From Rhizobium sp. ACO-34A (lineage in GTDB: Bacteria > Pseudomonadota > Alphaproteobacteria > Rhizobiales > Rhizobiaceae): a stretch of 64,000 bases of DNA. The notes under the pieces are model-generated. The model searched no databases and was not told where the DNA came from. It worked only from the letters and a program-made list of their open reading frames with translations. The stretch is from NCBI GenBank assembly GCA_002600635.1, contig CP021371.1, positions 313,001 through 377,000 on the forward strand. The letters run 5' to 3'. A program made the position numbers and the translations under genes. Shown here piece by piece: positions 47,708 to 55,986 of this stretch (the stretch's first letter is position 1; every line of letters begins with the position of its first letter).

Positions 47708-48690
47708 TGATGACACGCTTTAAGATAACCCTCCTTGGTTTCCTGCTCTATCCGCTGGCTGCATTCGCCACCGATCCGATCGGCATGGATATGGAGGGGA
47801 GGAAAGAGTTCCTGAAGGGACAGTTTTCCGAGACCTACTTCGCCAACCTGCAAACGCCAGAAGACGAACGGATGGCGATGGACAAGACGGTCATTCATGT
47901 CGTTGCCGTCGCTGTCGCCGCCAACGCCTCATGCGGTCTCGACGTCGATATTGTCGATCTGGAACGCAAGGCCCGGCAAATGGGCCTGAACGGGCCGCTC
48001 GCCCGGGACTTCTTCGCCGAGATCAAGGATAGCGTCGCCAAGGATATTGCCGACCAATTGGCGGATGACGAGGGCGGTGTCTGCGACGGGATCTACTATA
48101 CGGTCGAAAAGGCCTTGCCGCTCGTTCGCGTGAACCGCTCCGCAAGGGAACAAGGAACCGTATCGTCGGCAGCCACGGCTACGGGGGCCTCCGGTATCGC
48201 CTCCTCGCCGCCGCAGGGTGCGCCGGACGTCAAGGAAGTCAAAATCCTCTTCAGCACGCAGACGGTTCGCGTGCCGATCCGGCGCAATCCGGACTTGCCG
48301 GAAGACAAGGGGGTCATCGACTACGAACGCATGATCTCCGACCCGCAATTCGATGGCCAGGAGTTTCCCGATTTCGTCTGCCCGCCATCGCAGCAGCAGG
48401 GATGCGAACTCATGTATGGAGAAGGTATCCAACAGGTCAAGAACAGTGTGGTCGGCCGATACGAGCCGACAGAAGAACTCTGCCGTGACGCGCGCATCAA
48501 CGTGGCCATGAACGGAAGGGAAAAGGTGATTGCCGGCTTGAATACGATGATGTTCGCTCTTCCCCTCGTTGGCGCCGGCCCAAGAATGAATAAGAACTCG
48601 GAGACATCGCTGGAGTTCAGTCCGATGATCTATCACTTCATTCGGCTGGCGATGGCCAATCAGGTCTGCCTTGGGCTTCGTCAACTCTGA
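47707..48690 (+). CDS. Exported protein of unknown function
   Basis: 327 residues with a signal peptide (FKITLLGFLLYPLAAFAT). The mature part has cysteine-containing segments (NASCGLDVDIV, GGVCDGIYYTV, DFVCPPSQQQGCELMYGEG, ELCRDARINVA, QVCLGLRQL). These seven cysteines suggest disulfides in the periplasm. A low-complexity Ser/Ala/Thr linker sits near residue 160. I recognise no domain. It is translationally coupled to the superinfection-immunity-type gene, so it may act with that membrane protein at the envelope. Confidence 0.7.
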   Translation: MMTRFKITLLGFLLYPLAAFATDPIGMDMEGRKEFLKGQFSETYFANLQTPEDERMAMDKTVIHVVAVAVAANASCGLDVDIVDLERKARQMGLNGPLARDFFAEIKDSVAKDIADQLADDEGGVCDGIYYTVEKALPLVRVNRSAREQGTVSSAATATGASGIASSPPQGAPDVKEVKILFSTQTVRVPIRRNPDLPEDKGVIDYERMISDPQFDGQEFPDFVCPPSQQQGCELMYGEGIQQVKNSVVGRYEPTEELCRDARINVAMNGREKVIAGLNTMMFALPLVGAGPRMNKNSETSLEFSPMIYHFIRLAMANQVCLGLRQL

Positions 48691-48722
48691 CCATTGGCCC
48701 ACCTTATCGTAAGTCCGCGGCT

Positions 48723-49232
48723 CTAACCCCGTTGAAGGACGAGGAAGGGCTTGCAGGCCTCGGCGTCCACCGTGCGCATGCCCATGCTGTCGAACAGGTT
48801 GGCGCGATTGCCTTCCACGCCAGCCAGCACCGACCAATGCGAAAGCCACGGCGTATCGATATCGAGAATGACAGCACAATTGGTCAGTTCGGCGGCCTCT
48901 TTGAGCCAATCGCGTCGGCTCTTGCCGTCGCCGTGTTTCGGGAAGGGGCGGCCCAGTAGCTTTCGAGCGGATATAGCGCTGAACGCATGCCGCTTGCGGT
49001 TGATGAACCTGACCGCCCGTTTTGTCAGATTGCGCATTTCCTCGTGGCTAAGGCCGCCAGAGATAAAGCTGGCATCCCCCCGCCATTCTGTGGCGTATTC
49101 GATCAGGTGCGTGAACAGCTTCTTCTTCGGAAAATAGGCAATGGGGTCGGCGCGCGCGGCATGCGCGAAGCCGTTGATGAGGGCATAGATGCCACAAAGG
49201 GCGTCAAGCTCACCTTGACGGTGGGGTCGCAT
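48723..49232 (-). CDS. Probable cysteine peptidase of papain-like fold
   Basis: 169 residues, family not named. The layout suggests a C39/papain-like peptidase: an N-terminal HRQGELDALCGIYALINGF places a Cys (Cys13) at a helix start with Gln six residues in. A late LSHWSVLAGVEGNRANLFDS supplies His132 and Asp148 in the order Cys-His-Asp. There is no signal peptide. Neighbouring minus-strand genes (DUF3768, tyrosine recombinase) belong to the same accessory block. It could be an effector or toxin component or a maintenance protease; this is inference from motif order only. Confidence 0.6.
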   Translation of the reverse strand: MRPHRQGELDALCGIYALINGFAHAARADPIAYFPKKKLFTHLIEYATEWRGDASFISGGLSHEEMRNLTKRAVRFINRKRHAFSAISARKLLGRPFPKHGDGKSRRDWLKEAAELTNCAVILDIDTPWLSHWSVLAGVEGNRANLFDSMGMRTVDAEACKPFLVLQRG

Positions 49233-49246
49233 GGAAGCCGGCGTGT

Positions 49247-49618
49247 TCAGTATTCCTCGGCCAGCATCAGGGTGAGGACACGGCAGGTGACATCGGGGTC
49301 CGAATGGTCGGGCGAATGATGAGACAGCGTCAGGTCGTAATAATCGATCTTGAACAGGATGCTGACGTCTTCCACCTCGATGGTCGCGCAGTCATGTTCG
49401 CCATGGGGATCGTTGTCGTCGTCGAAGGCGTCGAAGCCACGGACCGCGGCGATCACCTTGTTACGTAATTCATCCTCCAAAGCCGCGATGCCGGCGGTCA
49501 TGGCGATCCTGCCGCCACCACCATGCATGCGAAGCCAGTCGTTCAATAGTTTTATCCGTTCGGTCGGAGTGAGGTCGCGGCGTCGAGCCTGAGCCGTCTT
49601 GTTGGGGTATTCGACCAT
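49247..49618 (-). CDS. DUF3768 protein
   Basis: 123 residues starting at MVEYPNKT. The DUF3768 pattern is clear: TPTERIKLLNDWLRMHGGGG, IAMTAGIAALEDELRNKVIA, FDAFDDDNDPHGEHDCATIE and FKIDYYDLTLSHHSPDHSDP, ending LTLMLAEEY. Such proteins are frequent on rhizobial and other alphaproteobacterial plasmids and islands; their role is unknown. The frame continues upstream to 49990, but that part overlaps the recombinase gene and is not protein-like. It ends 14 bases from the cysteine-peptidase gene. Confidence 0.85.
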   Translation of the reverse strand: MVEYPNKTAQARRRDLTPTERIKLLNDWLRMHGGGGRIAMTAGIAALEDELRNKVIAAVRGFDAFDDDNDPHGEHDCATIEVEDVSILFKIDYYDLTLSHHSPDHSDPDVTCRVLTLMLAEEY

Positions 49619-49773
49619 GATGGTGTGTTCCGTTCCTTGCCTCCCCGATCCCGTGGCCAGTCGTTTCGTTTGAGGCTGAGGGAAGGGAGCCGATGACGTA
49701 CGGTCATCGAGGCCCTTCACCCAAGGCGGCGACCGCACGGAACCGGTCGGGCGGGACAAGGTGGGAAAACACG

Positions 49774-50370
49774 CTACATCATGCGAATGATCCTCCGCTG
49801 TATCTCCGCGTCGCCGTCGATGTAGGCCTGCGTTGTTTCGATGGAGCGATGGCCCGCCAACTGCTGCACGTCGCGCAGCGAGCCACCGGCCTTGGCGATC
49901 AGGCGGGCTGCTTTGGTGATGAAGGTGCGCCGGCCTGAATGTGACGAGCAGCCCGTGAGTCCCGCCTGCCGGTAGGAGGCAGTGAACCAATTGACCACGG
50001 CCTTAGGGGTCATGGGCGCGTAGCGATCACCCAGCCACCGCTCGCTGGCGATGACCGGTCCGGCCTTGGGCGCCCCCTGGCTGCGGTGAATGCCCCGCAA
50101 GGCGCGTTTCAGTTCGGCATGCAGGGGTATGCGCCGACCGCGCCCGTATTTGGTCACCCGGCCCGGTAATTCGATCAGGTTGGCGATGCCGCCGCCGCCA
50201 TCGGTGACCATTGCCCAGTCGAGCTGGGCGATCTCCGACGCACGCAGCCCGGCGCGAACGCTGAGCAGCACGATGACCTTGTTACGATGGGGATGTCGGG
50301 ATTGGCCTGCGACGTTCAAAAGCCGCTTCAGGTCGAGGTCGGAGAGGAGCTTTGCCTGACCGCCTCGCAT
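49774..50370 (-). CDS. Short tyrosine recombinase (catalytic domain only)
   Basis: 198 residues holding a complete tyrosine-recombinase catalytic domain: first Arg in VRAGLRASEIAQLDW, Lys in VTKYGRGRRIPL, H-x-x-R in SSHSGRRTFITKA, GHRSIETTQ, and nucleophile Tyr in QAYIDGD. The N-terminal core-binding domain of XerC/D is missing. Stand-alone versions of this size occur on rhizobial plasmids and islands. It is distinct from the P4-type integrase at the island end, and could invert, excise or resolve DNA within the island. An AT-rich stretch (50371-50470) lies upstream. Confidence 0.88.
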   Translation of the reverse strand: MRGGQAKLLSDLDLKRLLNVAGQSRHPHRNKVIVLLSVRAGLRASEIAQLDWAMVTDGGGGIANLIELPGRVTKYGRGRRIPLHAELKRALRGIHRSQGAPKAGPVIASERWLGDRYAPMTPKAVVNWFTASYRQAGLTGCSSHSGRRTFITKAARLIAKAGGSLRDVQQLAGHRSIETTQAYIDGDAEIQRRIIRMM

Positions 50371-50493
50371 GTGTTAAATCAATCCGCGCATATATTAAAT
50401 AATATCAAAAGTTGCCTTTTCGGTCAAGGTGGAGATAAAAATTTGAAAGAAAGTACGTATTAAATAGAATTCTAAAAGGTAACCCGCCATTTC

Positions 50494-51399
50494 TCAGCGA
50501 TACAGCCTTTCTAGTGCAATAATCTCTGCCCGATCGTCAGAAATAATATTTTCACGTGAGCCGTTGAGAGCCTGGATATTCAAATTAATACCATCTCCGC
50601 CGCCGATCAGCAGATCGTCAATTGTACGGTTCCCGAGTGCGCGCCATGTCCGAATGGCATCCCCAGGCCGGAGCGGTCGCTTTTTTTGAGAGCTGAGGGG
50701 CGGATACTCCTCGGCGACTTCCGCGAATATTCCCAAGTCCTGCACTTCCCTGCCCTTCTTCCGTATTAGCCGATATTCGCTAATCGGCATCTTGTTCATA
50801 TAGTTGATCCGCGAAAGGGCCTGATTGAGTGTACATTTCCGGATATGTAGAATCGGTCGGTCTCCGAGCAGGCGCATAAACTTCACGTTTGCCTGTGCCA
50901 CCGCCCTTTCCAACGCCTCCTCACGAACGTCCCAAGCAAGGGCGTGCCAGTGCCAGGCAATCCGACGAACCGGATGTTTACCAAGTGGTCGCCAGATGTT
51001 CGAGTAGAAGGCCGCATCTATCATCCCGACATAATGCCCCTCCTCCATGAAGTCTGCCGAGGTTTGTCGCAGCGGGGCAAGATCGAATCCGCGGGCACTC
51101 GCCAAGCCTGTTAGCCAGTCACGCGGAGCCATTGTTACAAAGTAATACTCCTGCTCCCGTCGAGATTGGAATGCCTGTCGAAGGATATCTCCCCTTACTC
51201 GGTTGAATTCAATCCGAGCTCTGGGATTCACTGCATAGTGATCCTTTGCTGAGCGGTTCATTGTTCTTTCGATTAGATCCCTGTCTTGGGCTCTGATTTG
51301 CGTTGCCCAATTAGTAGTTACATATCTGCGGATCATATCGTGAATATCGTTGTGAGCCTCTTCGTACCTGGCTCTGGTTAGAATTGCTTTGCGGGACAT
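50494..51399 (-). CDS. Protein with HUH-endonuclease (Rep-like) motifs
   Basis: 301 residues starting at MSRKAIL, with AGGAGA five bases upstream of the ATG. Three motifs appear in the order of rolling-circle Rep proteins: YYFVTMAPRDW (like FLTLT, about 86-91), IAWHWHALAW (His-Trp-His at 150-152, the HUH metal motif) and INYMNKMPISEY (Tyr200 with Lys203, like YxxKY). Tyr200 would be the nicking tyrosine. No helicase domain is present. I infer a replication-initiation or nicking enzyme that could act on the excised circular island; family membership is not proven. The downstream region to residue 301 is unrecognised. Confidence 0.5.
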   Translation of the reverse strand: MSRKAILTRARYEEAHNDIHDMIRRYVTTNWATQIRAQDRDLIERTMNRSAKDHYAVNPRARIEFNRVRGDILRQAFQSRREQEYYFVTMAPRDWLTGLASARGFDLAPLRQTSADFMEEGHYVGMIDAAFYSNIWRPLGKHPVRRIAWHWHALAWDVREEALERAVAQANVKFMRLLGDRPILHIRKCTLNQALSRINYMNKMPISEYRLIRKKGREVQDLGIFAEVAEEYPPLSSQKKRPLRPGDAIRTWRALGNRTIDDLLIGGGDGINLNIQALNGSRENIISDDRAEIIALERLYR

Positions 51400-51418
51400 A
51401 ATCATCTCCTGAAACAGC

Positions 51419-52138
51419 TTATTTGCTTGCATTTTGTGTATTACAAGTATGCTTTCGACGAGTTCTCAGGGTTCCTGAAATAGTACTGCCTCGCAGGGTC
51501 CAATTTCTGATCCGAAAGCCTATAACTTTGATTTTCTTGAAGTGCCTTTTGGCATCCTTTGCGGAGCGAAATGAGAATGTGACCCGCTGCGGGCGACGCT
51601 TCGCTCCTCCATCTGTCTCCGCTTTCTTGGCCTTACGAGCCGCTGACGCCATGTTTTCAAACCCTCTCTTCCTGACTTTAAGCAGCACTTCTTGAGGTGA
51701 GGCGTCGCGATCGAAGTAGGATTGAAGCGCGGTCTTGTATTTGCTCGCTTTGTCGTTCGGGAAAACGATACGCAACGCAAAGTACAACAACCTATCCTGG
51801 TTATCCGCTTTCGGCCTTTGGCGTTTGTTTTCCCAATGTGGCAGAAGTCCGAACTCGTCATAGCTGTCTTGATTACGCTTCATGACCATAGCGCCAGCAT
51901 AGATTGCCATCACGGTCTGGCGAAGTTGCTTACGGTGGCCGCGCTCTGTTTCGTCGACGGCAAGCTTCATTTCTTGAAAGAAGGTCGCCGTTCCCCCTGG
52001 TTCGATAAGCCGTTCAACGTTGGGCAATTCAGAAGCTTGAGGTTTCTGCTGCAAACTTGCGTTACGCAACTTTCGACGGGTGCTACTCTTTTTCGTACGA
52101 CGCTTCTCCACGCGTTGGTTTGCGTTTTTCTTAGTCAT
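51419..52138 (-). CDS. Basic protein of unknown function
   Basis: 239 residues, strongly basic at both ends (N-terminal NANQRVEKRRTKKSSTRRKL, C-terminal FRIRNWTLRGSTISGTLRTR). The middle is helical, with FFQEMKLAVDETERGHRKQL and LLYFALRIVFPNDKASKYKT. The ATG at 52138 is preceded by AAGGA. It lies 19 bases before the HUH-like gene, so the two are likely one transcript. The charge pattern suggests nucleic-acid binding, possibly as a partner of the HUH-like protein. I recognise no domain. Confidence 0.6.
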   Translation of the reverse strand: MTKKNANQRVEKRRTKKSSTRRKLRNASLQQKPQASELPNVERLIEPGGTATFFQEMKLAVDETERGHRKQLRQTVMAIYAGAMVMKRNQDSYDEFGLLPHWENKRQRPKADNQDRLLYFALRIVFPNDKASKYKTALQSYFDRDASPQEVLLKVRKRGFENMASAARKAKKAETDGGAKRRPQRVTFSFRSAKDAKRHFKKIKVIGFRIRNWTLRGSTISGTLRTRRKHTCNTQNASK

Positions 52139-52239
52139 CTTCAGTCCTTTCAGTAGATCGTAAACATGGCTTCACCGTTCGCTCATCCGCAGGACGGGCG
52201 TTGGGTTCATCGAGTTTTTTGAATTATTTGGACGCCGAA

Positions 52240-52458
52240 CTATTTCTCGGCGCTATCGCGGGCATCCGTTAGGGACTGGATAAGCGCTTCTATGTCGTCC
52301 GCGCGCCAACATGTCAGTCTCGGGCCGAGCTTAATTGGCTGCGGAAAGCGGCCGTCCCGAACACCCTGCCACCATGCGCTTTTTGAGAGCGGTAGCGGGC
52401 CACCTGGGGCGAGAACCTGTCCTATCCGGAAAAGTTGTGTGGGTTGCATTTTGTCCAT
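52240..52458 (-). CDS. AlpA-like helix-turn-helix regulator
   Basis: 72 residues. The pattern LFRIGQVLAPGGPLPLSKSA, WWQGVRDGRFPQPIKLGPRL and TCWRADDIEALIQSL matches AlpA/excisionase-type winged helices, including the P-x-K-L-G-x-R turn and the W-x-x-x-D-I helix. The start at 52458 has a perfect AAGGAGG site. AlpA homologues near P4-type integrases control integrase expression or act as excision factors, so this is a likely switch for island excision. It precedes the Rep-like genes. Confidence 0.85.
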   Translation of the reverse strand: MDKMQPTQLFRIGQVLAPGGPLPLSKSAWWQGVRDGRFPQPIKLGPRLTCWRADDIEALIQSLTDARDSAEK

Positions 52459-52581
52459 TTGTGCCTCCTTGACGCCAAAAGGATGCAACACTGGCCTAAC
52501 GGACGCAATTTTGTGACGGTGAGCTAATTATTCTCAGTCATAAAATGAATTAACTACATGATATAATTGATCTTTTTTGGA

Positions 52582-52619
52582 ATTTGTCTAGTTGTCGCCG
52601 TCGGTCTTTCTAGACAAAT
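52582..52619. repeat. 10-bp inverted repeat around a gene end
   Basis: ATTTGTCTAG (52582-52591) and CTAGACAAAT (52610-52619) are perfect inverted copies, 18 bases apart. They enclose the last codons of the 52588-53358 gene. No T-tract follows on the minus strand. It may be a weak terminator or a protein-binding site near the AlpA promoter. Confidence 0.5.
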
Positions 52620-53358
52620 CGTGGACCTGAGATTGAATGGTTTTAGCCATAATATCGGGATCTATCCCCTTCATTAGGATATAGATGAACTGTGTCGAGA
52701 CATTTTGAAATACGATCTCCGTTTCAGGCGGGCTCTCCTTGTCAGAAGCTCTCATGGGAACTTTGTCGTAGCGTGAGTTGGAGCTTCTGGCGTGGTGTGA
52801 GCACATTTCAAAGATGTCAGCGGCTCTTTGCACTGCACGGGCGATATGAGGGCGCGCGCGACCATCGAGTGACTCGCTTAGGTTCTCGAAAAAATCGGCT
52901 CGCGCCTGCAATCCTTCAAGATGATCAAGCGCGTCAAATCCTGGCTTTTGATATTCCAATTCTATTTTGATGTACTGATGTTCGTCGGGAGACAGTGATT
53001 GAAGCTCGTCATGTAATTTTCTATAGATCTTTGAAAGCGATCTAATTCGCGCCTTGGAAAACGAATTATTTATGACAGTTCTTTCCAGTTTGGCATCCCA
53101 ATAGCGTTCTGAGAGTATCTTCAGGGCATGATCGATACGACGCGCTAGAGCTTGGTCAATGTACGAAGGGTCTCCCGGCTTGTTATATTTCCTGAAGTTA
53201 CCGTGCTTATCCTGCGTCATGAAATCGTGGATTGCATCTATCGCACGCATCATGCCTTCACGCGCAAACTTTCGTTTGTTCTTGTAGGAACGCCAGTTGC
53301 TTTTGTGATCGTCCGCTATGGACTTGCTGCTCTTACTATCAGAGTTATCCTGCGACAT
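52588..53358 (-). CDS. Unknown protein encoded directly after the integrase
   Basis: 256 residues, charged and helical, with no recognised domain. It has a Ser/Lys-rich start (SQDNSDSKSSKSIADDHKSN), NKRKFAREGMMRAIDAIHDF, and a central SKIYRKLHDELQSLSPDEHQ. No membrane segment or signal peptide is seen. Its ATG lies 14 bases inside the end of the integrase gene, so it is translated from the integrase message and may influence integration or excision. The AT content is higher than that of the flanking chromosome, in keeping with foreign origin. Confidence 0.6.
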   Translation of the reverse strand: MSQDNSDSKSSKSIADDHKSNWRSYKNKRKFAREGMMRAIDAIHDFMTQDKHGNFRKYNKPGDPSYIDQALARRIDHALKILSERYWDAKLERTVINNSFSKARIRSLSKIYRKLHDELQSLSPDEHQYIKIELEYQKPGFDALDHLEGLQARADFFENLSESLDGRARPHIARAVQRAADIFEMCSHHARSSNSRYDKVPMRASDKESPPETEIVFQNVSTQFIYILMKGIDPDIMAKTIQSQVHDLSRKTDGDN

Positions 53359-54583
53359 AGTCAGCCCAATCCGTCATGAGTTCACGCCGTCGTTCGAGCA
53401 TATCGCCCCTTCTATAGGCCGCCTCCACCTTGTTTTCGATGGTGTGTGCAAGCGCCATTTCCGCCAGCTCTCGCGGATAGCTGGTCATTTCCGCTGCCCA
53501 ATCGCGAAATGACGAGCGAAAACCATGCGCGGTAACCTTGACTTCCATCCGCTCGAGGATCTTCAGGAACACCATGTTCGACATCGGCTTCTCGATCGTG
53601 CGGCCAGGAAAAAGGAACTCCGATGTACTTGCCGCCTGCCGTGCTTCTTCCAGGAGATCCTTAACCCTCGGCGACAACGGCACGCGATGCTCTCTTTTGG
53701 CTTTCATCCGGGTTGCCGGGATCGTCCAAAGACCTTCCTCGGTGTTGATTTCGGTCCAGCGAGCCTGCAAGATCTCACTGGTTCGCGATGCGGTCAAAAC
53801 CAGAAACTCGAATGCGAGGCGTGCCGACAGGCTGCTATTACTTTTCTTTAAGGCACTTATGAAGGCCGGAACGTCCTTGTACGGCATGGCCGCATGGTGA
53901 TCTTCCTTGGCGGCTTGCTTTGGCAGACCTCGCGATACCCCCTCCACGGGATTGTCGCCGGCACGGTATCCGGATGCCTTCGCCCAATCGAGAACGCTAC
54001 CGATCCTTTGCCGTACCCGCCGGGCCGTTTCCGGCTTTGTCAGCCAGATTGGCGCCAGAACACGCAGGACATCCGGCGTTTCAATCCGGTCGACCGTGAG
54101 GTTACCGATTTGCGGAAACGCATATTGCGTGAGCGTATTGATCCACTGCTGCGCATGCTTTTCGTTTTTCCAGGTCGCCTTGTGTTCGGCATGCACCGTT
54201 TCCGCTGCGACTTTGAAGGTCGGGACCACTCGTGTTTTGGCTCGCTTTTCCGCAAGGGGGTCACCGCCTTGCCGAGCCATCCGTCTATAGGAAAGGGCCA
54301 GTTCACGGGCCTCGGCCAGTGACACCAACGACAGACCGCCAAGCCCGATATCCGTTCGCTTGCCTTGGACGACCGTTCGCAGCATCCACCGCTTGGCGCC
54401 CGACGGGTCAACGACGAGATAAAGACCGTTGCCATCGGAATACCGACCTGGTTCCGATAGGTTCTTCACCTTCAGTGCCGTCAGCGATTTCTCTGGATGC
54501 TTACCCTGCTTTTTCAAAACGACATACCAACTCAACAGCCCACAATACGCCCCACATTTTATCGTGGCTTTTACCAATATCAA
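53345..54583 (-). CDS. P4-type tyrosine integrase of the island
   Basis: About 390-412 residues. The N-terminal DUF4102 arm-binding domain reads SLTALKVKNLSEPGRYSDGN, GLYLVVDPSGAKRWMLR and IGLGGLSLVSLAEARELA. The core-binding part follows. Catalytic residues are Arg in TASRTSEILQARW, Lys within RMKAKREHRVPLS, His/Arg in TAHGFRSSFRDWA, and the final His and Tyr in ALAHTIENKVEAAYRRGD. It would recombine the tRNA-Ser att core with the circular element. The start is uncertain: the frame opens with a TTG at 54583, and a TTG at 54517 would also keep the whole DUF4102 domain. It ends overlapping the next gene. Confidence 0.94.
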   Translation of the reverse strand: MILVKATIKCGAYCGLLSWYVVLKKQGKHPEKSLTALKVKNLSEPGRYSDGNGLYLVVDPSGAKRWMLRTVVQGKRTDIGLGGLSLVSLAEARELALSYRRMARQGGDPLAEKRAKTRVVPTFKVAAETVHAEHKATWKNEKHAQQWINTLTQYAFPQIGNLTVDRIETPDVLRVLAPIWLTKPETARRVRQRIGSVLDWAKASGYRAGDNPVEGVSRGLPKQAAKEDHHAAMPYKDVPAFISALKKSNSSLSARLAFEFLVLTASRTSEILQARWTEINTEEGLWTIPATRMKAKREHRVPLSPRVKDLLEEARQAASTSEFLFPGRTIEKPMSNMVFLKILERMEVKVTAHGFRSSFRDWAAEMTSYPRELAEMALAHTIENKVEAAYRRGDMLERRRELMTDWADYVAG

Positions 54584-54676
54584 GTGGACGGCCTTGGATT
54601 AAGTGTCGAATTATGCCATTGTAACTAAAGCTCAATATAGATGTTACAGGTCATTCGTGCTCTCTAATTGGGCGGT

Positions 54677-54694
54677 CTCCCTGTCCGCCATTTT
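54677..54694 (+). repeat. Right attachment site (att core)
   Basis: An identical copy of the 18-bp tRNA-Ser 3'-end core at 15632-15649. Sequence homology stops on both sides. It lies about 94 bases upstream of the integrase start and marks the island's right boundary. Confidence 0.93.
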
Positions 54695-54952
54695 TCTCCG
54701 ACAATTGAATATTGTTTCGCTCGCTGCGTGTGAGCCTGCACGGCTTTGTTTCCGGCAGGAAAACTGTCCGAAGACACAGGAAGCATCCTGATCGCTGATG
54801 TGCTCCCACTTTCGGCAAACAGGTCGGAAGTGCCGGAAAACGGCTGTTTTAAACGCTTTGTTAACCATAAGCGGGCTCTACTAAAGGCGTTAACTCGCTG
54901 TTCATTGTCTGATCGGCGAAGCCCTCTGTTTCAACCGCGTTAGGAAAACGTC

Positions 54953-55948
54953 TTGCTCGGAGACCTCCGCTCTTTGTTGAGGATTGTCTCGGCCTTGTCG
55001 GCTGTCGCGATGCTGGCTGCGTGCACCAGCAGTGGCAGCGTGAAGCAGGGCAACGGACCGGAACTGGTTGACAAGGAAGAGGCGCTGGTCATGCCGCCCC
55101 CCGGGGGACCGGCGATTGTCGGCGTGATCGGGCGCACGCGCGGAAATGGCATGGAGCAGACGGTCTCGCTTGCCACCTCCTCCACGATGCCGGGGCAGAA
55201 CTATTTCAAGATAGCATTCTACGGCAGCTCCGGTTCGCAGGAAGGTCCGGACCTCAGCTATCGCAGCCTGAATGAGGGTGATCTGCGACGGGAGATCGCG
55301 CGCGCCGCGCCCGGCGTGCCGCTCGTTCGCTCCTCCGCATTCCTGCAGAACGCCTACGGTCCCTTCGGTTATGCGTCCGGCCGCGGCCGCAGCGGCGAAG
55401 CCTGCCTCTATGGCTGGCAGCAGATCCGCTCGCGCAGCACGTCGAGCGGTATCGGCCGCGATTTCGGAATGATCCAGATCCGTGTTCGCATATGCGATAG
55501 CCAGGCAACCGAACGTCAACTTTTGGCTGTCATGTATGGGTACACGGTCACGGGCGGTTTCCAGGGCGAAATCTGGAACCCTTATGGCCGTCCCGGTGGG
55601 GTGGACAGCCGTATCGGACAGACAGGACAGCCAATATATCCTGCAGCCGAAACCGTTCCGCAGAATATCTCGTTTGGTTATTCGCCGCCTGTCGCGACCA
55701 TTCGCCCAGCCACACCGGTGCGTGCAGAAGTCGTGCGTGAGACAGGCCCTTCGGTGCCTGTCGAGCGCAGCAACGGGCCGCGCGTGCCGCTTCCTGAAAT
55801 CGGAGCAGCGCCAGCGGCGCCGGTTCAGTCATCGCCTGTGGTGGCTGTCTCCGGCAAGGCTTCGGGTGGAGAAGCGGTCACCGTTCCTTCGCCGGATTGC
55901 ATCGGCGCGACGGTCATGACGGCTGCGTGCTCCACAAAAGGCAACTAA
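54953..55948 (+). CDS. bcsN: Cellulose biosynthesis protein BcsN
   Basis: 331 residues, first gene of the cellulose operon. A lipoprotein-type signal (LLRIVSALSAVAMLAAC) is followed by the BcsN core: VDKEEALVMPPPGGPAIVGV, FYGSSGSQEGPD and ACLYGWQQIRSRSTSSGIGR, then a Pro-rich C-terminal third. BcsN is known from rhizobial cellulose loci; its molecular task is unclear, probably at the outer membrane or periplasm. The start is a TTG at 54953 with AGGA upstream; no better start precedes the signal sequence. A TTAACCAT octamer at 54861-54868 resembles a CtrA half-site and may tie expression to the cell cycle (weak). Confidence 0.85.
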   Translation: MLGDLRSLLRIVSALSAVAMLAACTSSGSVKQGNGPELVDKEEALVMPPPGGPAIVGVIGRTRGNGMEQTVSLATSSTMPGQNYFKIAFYGSSGSQEGPDLSYRSLNEGDLRREIARAAPGVPLVRSSAFLQNAYGPFGYASGRGRSGEACLYGWQQIRSRSTSSGIGRDFGMIQIRVRICDSQATERQLLAVMYGYTVTGGFQGEIWNPYGRPGGVDSRIGQTGQPIYPAAETVPQNISFGYSPPVATIRPATPVRAEVVRETGPSVPVERSNGPRVPLPEIGAAPAAPVQSSPVVAVSGKASGGEAVTVPSPDCIGATVMTAACSTKGN

Positions 55949-55986
55949 ACCGGCGCAATGGTGCAGCCGGCCTTTCTGCCGAAGGG

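Larger units (their letters stand above)
15632..54694. mobile_element. 39 kb integrative genomic island in tRNA-Ser
   Basis: The element is bounded by 18-bp direct repeats of the tRNA-Ser 3' end. A P4-type integrase gene ends 1.3 kb inside the right repeat and starts about 94 bases from it. One repeat plus cargo is 39,045 bp. The cargo is unrelated to the flanking housekeeping genes: an IS630 copy, defence-type genes, an RTX secretion module, recombinase genes, an XRE and an AlpA-like regulator. No conjugation genes were seen, so it is probably mobilisable or only excisable rather than a self-transmissible ICE. Confidence 0.9.
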
